A DNA stretch of 37,707 bases from a virus. Location: positions 1 through 37,707 of IMG/VR virus record IMGVR_UViG_3300043395_002273. The stretch is one strand, 5' to 3'. A model generated the notes under the pieces. The model ran no database searches. It was not told where the DNA came from and saw only the letters and a list, made by a program, of their open reading frames with translations. Positions 32,910 to 37,707 of this stretch are shown here, piece by piece. How positions within the stretch are numbered: the first letter of the stretch is position 1; every line of letters starts with the position of its first letter. The translations under genes were made by a program, and so were the position numbers.

Positions 32910-33239
32910 ATGGATAAGGGAAAGATCGAGATATATCACTTAGTTGGAAAAGTCATGAATTACTGTATTGAAAATACGATCAAATGGAACATGGATATTG
33001 GCGATGAGAACGTCAAATTCACGTTTAGAAGCGATCCAATCGCCCATAAGGTCCAGGCATCTATCAATTCCCCATACATCATCAGGGACGGTTCTAGCCT
33101 GATTGTGCCTTATGGAACTTATGATGATTCCCCCAAAGTTGATATGACTCCGAGGGCACAAAAAATCCGCCATATCATGATTGCAGTTTTGCTAATGATT
33201 TCACTATGGATCTTATTTTTCATTTGGTTATGGGACTAA
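32910..33239 (+). CDS. Small protein with a C-terminal membrane anchor
   Basis: The protein has 109 residues. The soluble part (MDKGKIEIYHLVGKVMNYCI, KFTFRSDPIAHKVQASINSP) is followed by a 20-residue hydrophobic segment at the end (IMIAVLLMISLWILFFIWLW), so it is probably tail-anchored in the inner membrane. AAAGGAG lies 7 bases before ATG 32910. It is the first gene after promoter copy B. Holin or host-membrane interference are possible roles; the sequence shows only the anchor. Confidence 0.75.
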   Translation: MDKGKIEIYHLVGKVMNYCIENTIKWNMDIGDENVKFTFRSDPIAHKVQASINSPYIIRDGSSLIVPYGTYDDSPKVDMTPRAQKIRHIMIAVLLMISLWILFFIWLWD

Positions 33240-33259
33240 AAAAAAATGGTCCCTGGGCC

Positions 33260-33286
33260 TAAAGGTTTTCAGGGATCGTCCGATAA
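33260..33286 (+). promoter_or_regulatory. Sigma-28 (FliA)-like promoter, copy C
   Basis: TAAA (33260-33263), a 15-base spacer GGTTTTCAGGGATCG, and TCCGATAA (33279-33286). The block GGCCTAAAGGTTTT and the downstream AAGGATTGAGTAGGTAGCGA are shared with copy B. The lipoprotein gene starts 45 bases downstream. Confidence 0.75.
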
Positions 33287-33330
33287 GGATTGAGTAGGTA
33301 GCGAGATAGATAACAACAAGGAGCAAAGTT

Positions 33331-34107
33331 ATGAAAGTTTCAATGATCGTCCTAGCAATCGCCCTGACAGCATGTGGAAAGGAAAGCCAAACTATCCAAA
33401 GTCAACCAGCCGCCGCAAGTCAGCCTGAAATTACAAAAGCTGATTTAGATGCCTTGCGCGAGACAATCAAGCAATCAGAGGCGGCCAATAGTGCTGAAAC
33501 TGAAAAGCTTCGTAAGGCGCTCGCTGAGGCTGAAGCTATGAACAGTGCTGAAGCTGAAAAGCTTCGTAAGGCGCTCGCTGATGCAGAGGCAGCCAATAGC
33601 CTTGAAACTGAGAAACTTAGAAAGGCTCTAGCCGATGCTGAAGCTGCCAGCAGTATAGAGGCTGAAAGCCTTCGTAAAACTCTAGCTGATATGGAAGCTT
33701 TCAATAAGGCTAAGAACGAGGAACTACAAAAGGCTTTAGAAAATAAGCTTGATGGATCTCTTGAATCAAAATGGGCTTATCAAGACAATCTTGGAAGTTT
33801 TGTTAATTACAGCGGAAACACTTATAGCATAACAATTCAAAAGACAATGATAGGACCGGACAAAAAGCCATTGCGTACAATAAGCAGAAATCACAAATAT
33901 ACCACTCCATCGACTCCGTCTGGATATGCTTATCAAACAGGAATTGCCGATATTAAAACTCAGGAATGGTCCGATATATATCAGGTTTGGTGTGATGTAA
34001 AAACTGAAAGGACTATTTTATGGTCCGATCCCGCTTTAAATCAAACATGGACAACGCTATTTTCCTTTGCGGAATGTGAAAGCATTATAGGCGCAAACCA
34101 AAAATGA
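33331..34107 (+). CDS. Coiled-coil lipoprotein (possible outer-membrane spanin)
   Basis: The protein has 258 residues. The signal MKVSMIVLAIALTACGK carries a good lipobox (LTAC). Five 18-residue repeats (AEAANSLETEKLRKALAD type) form a continuous coiled coil at about 50-139, followed by a C-terminal beta-rich domain of 115 residues (WAYQDNLGSFVNYSGNTYSI, VWCDVKTERTILW). It is expected to be an envelope lipoprotein. With the small membrane protein two features on it could form a spanin pair, but the globular C-terminus is larger than in known outer-membrane spanins. It follows promoter copy C with AAGGAG. Confidence 0.8.
   Translation: MKVSMIVLAIALTACGKESQTIQSQPAAASQPEITKADLDALRETIKQSEAANSAETEKLRKALAEAEAMNSAEAEKLRKALADAEAANSLETEKLRKALADAEAASSIEAESLRKTLADMEAFNKAKNEELQKALENKLDGSLESKWAYQDNLGSFVNYSGNTYSITIQKTMIGPDKKPLRTISRNHKYTTPSTPSGYAYQTGIADIKTQEWSDIYQVWCDVKTERTILWSDPALNQTWTTLFSFAECESIIGANQK
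33478..33747 (+). repeat. Five 54-bp tandem repeats in the lipoprotein gene
   Basis: Five units of 54 bases each encode 18 residues (E-A-x-x-S-x-E-x-E-K-L-R-K-A-L-A-D). Units 1 and 2 are the most similar in DNA (shared GAAAAGCTTCGTAAGGCGCT), and the fifth has diverged. An 18-residue unit keeps the heptad pattern only with a stutter, so length change by slippage would keep the frame. Confidence 0.9.
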
Positions 34108-34142
34108 TCACTGAACGATTATAAAAGGTAATGGAGCGTAAA

Positions 34143-34319
34143 ATGAAAATTCGAGTTAAGACCGCACTTCTGATTTCTGGCTTTCTGTTATCATTCTTTG
34201 TTGGTTACTTTCTCATGAGCATATGGGAATGGCATCAGCGCGAGGAAATTGCTGGAGAGCATTTGATGCGACAGCACGAACTTAAGCATCAAGCTATTCT
34301 GAACGATCATAAACGATAA
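34143..34319 (+). CDS. Small N-terminally anchored membrane protein (possible inner spanin)
   Basis: The protein has 58 residues. MKIRVKTALLISGFLLSFFV and GYFLMSIWEW form one transmembrane segment after a short basic, cytoplasmic N-terminus. The rest (HQREEIAGEHLMRQHELKHQ) is a polar helix, probably periplasmic. This layout suits an inner spanin or a small holin-like protein. I chose ATG 34143 because GGAG lies 6 nt before it; the frame continues to ATG 34131. It follows the lipoprotein by 35 bases. Confidence 0.65.
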   Translation: MKIRVKTALLISGFLLSFFVGYFLMSIWEWHQREEIAGEHLMRQHELKHQAILNDHKR

Positions 34320-34341
34320 TCAACCTGCCAAGGATGGCTTC

Positions 34342-34764
34342 ATGACAAACTGGATCATTTTGATTACCTGCGGCAAGAGCAAACTCCCTCGCCCATCTCC
34401 AGCGAAAGATCTTTATACCGGAACGGCATTCAGATCAAACTGGCGGTGGGCTTCCTCTGTTTTCCCAGAAAGCCAGATTTTCATCATCTCAGCTAAGCAT
34501 GGGCTTCTGCGTCCATCTCAGATAATTGCCCCCTACGATCTCAGAATGGGGGCTCCAGGCTCGATTTCCCCCGATGTGATCCAATCCCAGGCAGAGGCCC
34601 TTGGAATCGCTGGGAAGCGAGTCTGCTTCATTGGGGGTGAGGACTACCTTGATGCCATTCGGGCGGTCTGGGCAGATGTGAGGCATCCGACAAAGGGGCT
34701 AGCCCTTGGTAAGAAAGCCCAACTTCTGAAAAGGAACCTGGGTAAGTTTCCGTATAAGGACTGA
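34342..34764 (+). CDS. DUF6884-like protein
   Basis: The protein has 140 residues. IILITCGKSKLPRPSPAKDLYTGTAFRS, IFIISAKHGLLRPSQIIAPYDLRMG and VCFIGGEDYLDAIRAVW match the small DUF6884 family, common in phages and plasmids. The reaction is unknown. The CxKxK...A-x-DLY-(T/S)-x-x-F element resembles the PCSxxKPYxxSxSH-type loop of archaeosine enzymes, which is only a suggestive similarity. AAGGA precedes the ATG. The last 137 bases are antisense to the gene on the other strand. Confidence 0.75.
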   Translation: MTNWIILITCGKSKLPRPSPAKDLYTGTAFRSNWRWASSVFPESQIFIISAKHGLLRPSQIIAPYDLRMGAPGSISPDVIQSQAEALGIAGKRVCFIGGEDYLDAIRAVWADVRHPTKGLALGKKAQLLKRNLGKFPYKD

Positions 34765-34975
34765 TAGTTTTTCTAAGCCATTTTTTCGCTATCTCTTTGT
34801 AAGCCTCAATCTCGACTTCGGTTGCCGGTACGAACTCATTGATATGGAACTTATCCATGCTCCATCGGTTCCGATCTTCGTTAAAAATCCAAAGGTAATG
34901 GAAATATTCGCCATTGCTTTTCATCAAACGACCAAGCCGGTTATCGCCAGTCCTGCAAATATCACCAACTTTCAT
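34628..34975 (-). CDS. Hypothetical protein of the replication operon
   Basis: The protein has 115 residues. MKVGDICRTGDNRLGRLMKS and LWIFNEDRNRWSMDKFHINE resemble a small SH3-like barrel, and EVEIEAYKEIAKKWLRKTI is helical. A GGGAG site lies just before the ATG. It starts 12 bases after the DnaC-like gene, so it belongs to that operon. The C-terminal 45 residues lie antisense to the DUF6884-like gene and are Pro-rich, so the end may be shaped by the other strand. No family was recognised. Confidence 0.6.
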   Translation of the reverse strand: MKVGDICRTGDNRLGRLMKSNGEYFHYLWIFNEDRNRWSMDKFHINEFVPATEVEIEAYKEIAKKWLRKTISPYTETYPGSFSEVGLSYQGLAPLSDASHLPRPPEWHQGSPHPQ

Positions 34976-34987
34976 GCTCCCAATCCC

Positions 34988-35884
34988 TTATGAGTAACTT
35001 GGATTGCCACTTAAAAATGACTGACTATCTGTTCTGTTCGATTTTGCATTCCATATTTTCGGGCTAAGGCATCCACCCATATTGATCTCAAGGGCTAAGT
35101 CACGGATGCGGCGCTTAGTTGGTTCATCGTATGGCAGACCATCTATGCTCCAGTTGGAACTGAAAAACGTATATTTGTTTTTGTTCATGGGCTCAGTATC
35201 AATCCGTCGATCAAGCAGGCTGCGCAAAATATCCTCTTTGCCCTCTGAATACTTCTCACCACCCACCTCGTCGATATAAAGGAGTTTGGCCGTTGCAAAT
35301 TGATATTCCATTATATTTCTGTCGTGATCTTCTTTAAGGGAAAAATATCTCTTCATAAACTCTGGTAGGTGGATGAATTTAACACAGCTACCCCTCAATC
35401 TGATTTCATCAGGAAACTCATCATACATTTTTACCGCATGCATTTTCATTAGGCTTGTTTTTCCAAGCCCAGTTTGTCCAGCAAGAAAATATCCCCTAGA
35501 GCGAAAGCCTGAAATCTTAAAAGGCTGTTCAATCGACCATGACCAGATTTGCTTAAGGGTATTTGGATTCATATTCCTCAGACGACGTTTCATTTCATCT
35601 TTGTCGTTATCGTACTCGTTCAGAAAATTATCGTTGATTGAGTTATCGAGGAACTGCATACGAAAAGCTTTTAGCCGTGCTGCTTTCTTTCTTTCAATTG
35701 CTTCATCCTCGGACTCCCAGAAAGCTCTACCCCTTTTCTTTCTTTCCTCATCGGTCATTGCTTTTGCCTTGAATGCGGTTAGTACCTTATTCATATCCAA
35801 GACGCGGCCAATTTTAGGCAATACCTTCTGGAAATCGTCTCGCTTTAAGCCAAAATTATATTCGTAAAAATTTTCTTCACTCAT
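34988..35884 (-). CDS. DnaC-like AAA+ helicase loader
   Basis: The protein has 298 residues. The C-terminal AAA+ domain has Walker A GQTGLGKTS (about 157-165), Walker B KLLYIDEVGGE, sensor FFSSNWS and the arginine finger region PTKRRIRDLA. The N-terminal 120 residues are charged and helical, fit to bind the replicative helicase. No phage helicase was found, so it may load the host DnaB. ATGA overlap with the initiator-like gene supports joint expression. Confidence 0.87.
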   Translation of the reverse strand: MSEENFYEYNFGLKRDDFQKVLPKIGRVLDMNKVLTAFKAKAMTDEERKKRGRAFWESEDEAIERKKAARLKAFRMQFLDNSINDNFLNEYDNDKDEMKRRLRNMNPNTLKQIWSWSIEQPFKISGFRSRGYFLAGQTGLGKTSLMKMHAVKMYDEFPDEIRLRGSCVKFIHLPEFMKRYFSLKEDHDRNIMEYQFATAKLLYIDEVGGEKYSEGKEDILRSLLDRRIDTEPMNKNKYTFFSSNWSIDGLPYDEPTKRRIRDLALEINMGGCLSPKIWNAKSNRTDSQSFLSGNPSYS

Positions 35885-36948
35885 GGTATTTTCCTGTCTC
35901 CAAAAATAGCGTCAAACTCCTCATCACTCATCACTGGATTATTCTTGTATTCAGTTGGGGGTTGAGGCTGAACACGTTGAGCACCATGCCTTTGCCTATT
36001 ATATCCCCCATTCATTCTTTGGCTATTATTAACTTCAAAGCGCATCCAGTTATAGAAAGCTGCTGCTGGACGGGCATTCCCTTTCTCTAGCATTCCAACA
36101 ATTGCCAGGGGCCATGTATCCCGAATGAGAGTGATTGAAGCACCGAGCTTGCTGATACAGTTATCAACCGTTAAGGCTAGAGAATCGGCGTTAATCTTTA
36201 GCCCTGCCTCTTTGGCTTCCTTCATCATCTCTGCCACAGCTTGCCTATGTTCGGGATTGCCTTTTGTCGGGATGAGCTTTTCTGACTTAGGCTTCTTAAC
36301 CTTTTCCTTAGTGGTGGGAGCAGCGATAGCTGCTTGCTCTGATTCCTGCTCCCTCACTTCTTCTTGTTCCTGTTCGTCTTGTTGAGAATTCGTCTTGTTA
36401 GAAGTTCGTCTTGTTATACCCCCAGATTTCTGGAGTCCATTTTTCTGGAGTCCAGATTTCTGGAGTCCAGATTTCTGGAGTCCAGATTTCTGGAGTCCAG
36501 ATTTCTGGAGTCCAGATTTCTGGTCCTCAGATTTCTGGTCCTCAGATTTCTGGTCCTCAGATTTCTGGTCCTCAGATTTCTTAGGTTCGAGATCAGAGGT
36601 GAGATTCCATACATCTGGCGCATTGACATAGTATTGGTAAGGGACATTTCTATTTTCTCTTTCTCGGCTTATCAGATTTCGAGCTAGGCACTCTTCAATA
36701 CCGATCTTTAAAGCTGCATCATTTCCTCGAAATGCTTTATCCATAGTTCCGCGCCAAATGATGAAGTCATCAGCATGAACCAGCATAAGCGTCATAAGTC
36801 GATAGGCATGATTGGAAATTTTATGATCTAGCCAAGCTATAGCTAAATCGTTGGACACCATAAAGAATCCTTTTGTCTTTGAAATATAAGATTGATAGTT
36901 GGAACGGCGAGATCGTTTTGGGGATTGATTTTCGGGGCTATTACTCAT
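35881..36948 (-). CDS. Replication initiator-like protein with repeat linker
   Basis: The protein has 355 residues. An N-terminal winged-helix-like part (FMVSNDLAIAWLDHKISNHA, IGIEECLARNLISREREN) is followed by a long low-complexity linker with four SEDQK and six SGLQK-type units, an acidic Glu/Gln stretch, and a C-terminal helical domain (HRQAVAEMMKEAKEAGLKIN, WPLAIVGMLEKGNARPAAAFYNWMRFE). The design, plus the loader gene downstream, fits a lambda O/DnaD-like origin-binding protein. ATG 36948 lacks a clear ribosome site; internal ATG 36861 has AAAGGA at 6-7 nt and may be the real or an additional start. Confidence 0.75.
   Translation of the reverse strand: MSNSPENQSPKRSRRSNYQSYISKTKGFFMVSNDLAIAWLDHKISNHAYRLMTLMLVHADDFIIWRGTMDKAFRGNDAALKIGIEECLARNLISRERENRNVPYQYYVNAPDVWNLTSDLEPKKSEDQKSEDQKSEDQKSEDQKSGLQKSGLQKSGLQKSGLQKSGLQKNGLQKSGGITRRTSNKTNSQQDEQEQEEVREQESEQAAIAAPTTKEKVKKPKSEKLIPTKGNPEHRQAVAEMMKEAKEAGLKINADSLALTVDNCISKLGASITLIRDTWPLAIVGMLEKGNARPAAAFYNWMRFEVNNSQRMNGGYNRQRHGAQRVQPQPPTEYKNNPVMSDEEFDAIFGDRKIP
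36424..36573 (-). repeat. Ten 15-bp tandem repeats in the initiator gene
   Basis: Ten contiguous units: six AGATTTCTGGAGTCC (one with two changes, at 36439-36453) and four AGATTTCTGGTCCTC, as read on the plus strand. The near-identity shows recent expansion by slippage. Fifteen bases keep the frame, so copy-number change alters only the linker length. Confidence 0.97.
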
Positions 36949-37226
36949 ATATATAGATTCACTTATTTTTGTTTTCCAGCCCCTGCGAGTTCTCGGCTCT
37001 AAGGGGCTAAATTTTTTCCTGAAATGATCGAATCAATCTATCTGCCTCCCTGGAAAAATCAATCTAAATAGCATCCTATCCCCTTTCTATTATCCCAAAA
37101 TGCCCGCATAAAAATAAATCTCAGCCAAGCATTTTTGGCTTCCCTATCTCGAAATTGTTTGATAGATATATCCCCTCAAAGCCGCTCTGGATAAGCTATA
37201 GCGGATTACTGATGGAGTGATGATGC
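36949..37226. promoter_or_regulatory. Gene-free divergent region, candidate origin/control region
   Basis: It lies between the leftward initiator gene and the rightward early operon. It holds an inverted repeat AGCCCCT/AGGGGCT (36978-36984 and 37002-37008) followed by AAATTTTTT, a direct repeat AATCAATCTA at 37031-37040 and 37057-37066, a 6-bp hairpin AGCCAA/TTGGCT near 37122-37139, and CCGCT/AGCGG arms (37182-37186 and 37200-37204). It is A+T-rich. These fit operators, an origin or attenuators, but no single promoter stands out. Confidence 0.5.
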
Positions 37227-37487
37227 ATGATCATGCAAGATGACCGCAATGATGAACAATTGCTTTCCCACCCTTTCCTCGTCATAGCCACCGATAAATT
37301 CATGTCTGGCTGGGGCCTCGCTGAAGGCGGCAAAAGCTATATGGCTTGGGCTTGCCGAGAATGCGATGTTGATGAAGCAATGGCTAAACTCAAAGCTCGA
37401 AAAGAAATGTACCGCCTGCGCTTGGTGTATGGCTCCTATCGCCCAAAGGGAAAGGGACACTGCCATGTCTATGTATTCAAGCCTTGA
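37227..37487 (+). CDS. Hypothetical early protein
   Basis: The protein has 86 residues. It includes FLVIATDKFMSGWGLAEGGK and YMAWACRECDVDEAMAKLKA, and ends GKGHCHVYVFKP. The general shape (a sheet followed by a helix, then strands) is like small phage proteins of unknown role. GGAG lies 9 bases before the first ATG. It is the first rightward gene after the control region and runs into the zinc-ribbon gene by overlap, continuing the early operon across the contig join. Confidence 0.7.
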   Translation: MIMQDDRNDEQLLSHPFLVIATDKFMSGWGLAEGGKSYMAWACRECDVDEAMAKLKARKEMYRLRLVYGSYRPKGKGHCHVYVFKP

Positions 37488-37620
37488 TGAAAATTCGTGC
37501 CAGATGTGCGATGGCTCAGGCGAAGGCTATGCGCCTGACTCTCGATGCTATTACTGCAAAGGGCGAGGGGTTCGCCTGGAAGAGTATGAACCAGAATATG
37601 AAAAGGATGATGATGGCTAA
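37465..37620 (+). CDS. Small zinc-ribbon protein, right-end copy
   Basis: The protein has 51 residues (MSMYSSLDENSCQMCDGSG...). After the first 11 residues it equals the 46-residue protein at the left end, with the same two CxxCxGxG knuckles. The 5' part is different because the upstream gene differs. The start overlaps the 86-residue gene's end by 23 bases. On the circular map this is the same locus as 105-245. Confidence 0.75.
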   Translation: MSMYSSLDENSCQMCDGSGEGYAPDSRCYYCKGRGVRLEEYEPEYEKDDDG

Positions 37621-37707
37621 ACGAAAACAATACGAAAGATGTGATATGTGCGAGGGCGATGGAAAAGGTCTAGGTAGAGGTTCGATATGCCCAATATGTC
37701 GAGGCAA
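37498..37707. repeat. Terminal redundancy, right copy (matches 123-332)
   Basis: These bases equal 123-332 apart from G at 37584 versus A at 209. Joining the ends gives a circle of about 37,375 bp. Confidence 0.93.
37613..37707 (+). CDS. Second zinc-ribbon protein, 5' part, cut by the contig end
   Basis: The frame starting ATG 37613 encodes the first 31 residues of the 63-residue protein found complete at 238-429 (MAKRKQYERCDMCEGDGKG and CPICRG). It is cut by the edge of the contig, not broken in the genome. Confidence 0.85.
   Translation, partial: MAKRKQYERCDMCEGDGKGLGRGSICPICRG

Noticed and set aside
36424-36573. CRISPR-like array
   Set aside because: Units are 15 bases and contiguous with no spacers, and they code for the linker of a protein.
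36364-36687. Plus-strand frames with FLESR/FWSPD repeats
   Set aside because: They are antisense translations of the 15-bp tandem repeat within the initiator gene. The repeat has no stop in any frame, so long frames arise by chance.
1-37707. tRNA genes, integrase or lysogeny repressor
   Set aside because: I looked for clover-leaf-like T-arm motifs, tyrosine or serine recombinase motifs and CI-like genes and saw none; a tRNA scan would be decisive.

Overview
The window is a complete or near-complete genome of a tailed, contractile-tail (myovirus-type) bacteriophage of a Gram-negative host. The last 210 bases (37498-37707) repeat 123-332 with one silent difference, so the molecule closes to a circular map of about 37,375 bp. 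The structural gene set (DUF1073-type portal, SPP1 gp7-like head protein, DUF2213 protein, DUF2184-type capsid, DUF4054, DUF3383-type sheath, DUF3277-type tube, short tape measure, Mu/P2-like baseplate) resembles Bcep781-like and Acinetobacter AP22-like myoviruses; that is family recognition by eye, not a search result. Two lipobox-bearing lipoproteins point to a Gram-negative host. No integrase, excisionase or CI-type repressor was seen, so a virulent lifestyle is likely.

Layout. (1) A rightward early module crosses the contig join (37227 to the end, then 105-3405): small zinc-ribbon proteins, a Gp157-like protein, an ERF single-strand annealing protein and SSB, a strong terminator, then a VRR-NUC nuclease and a lipoprotein metzincin protease. 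(2) A leftward late operon of about 25 kb (28340 down to 3680) runs small and large terminase, portal, head, neck, sheath, tube, frameshifted tail chaperone, tape measure, baseplate and fibres, and ends in a UUCG-loop terminator at 3626-3654. (3) A rightward, tightly coupled operon (28382-32049) encodes a ParB-like protein, a DpdA-like DNA transglycosylase, QueC, QueD, QueE and FolE: a full route from GTP to preQ0 and its insertion into DNA. (4) An accessory block (32078-34975) holds a Lys/Ala/Pro-rich protein, small membrane proteins, a coiled-coil lipoprotein and a DUF6884-like protein. (5) A leftward replication module (34988-36948) has a DnaC-like loader and an initiator-like protein with a 15-bp tandem repeat, followed by a 278-bp gene-free region that may be the origin and control region.

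Most notable points: three near-identical promoter-like elements in the accessory block match the flagellar sigma-28 (FliA) consensus (TAAA-N15-CCGATAA); a ParB-like gene heads a dPreQ0-type DNA modification operon with no QueF or Gat domain; a G5T8 slippery run gives a clear -1 frameshift tail chaperone; and two small structural-operon genes (3680-3850 and 19830-20003) are easily missed. No endolysin could be recognised.
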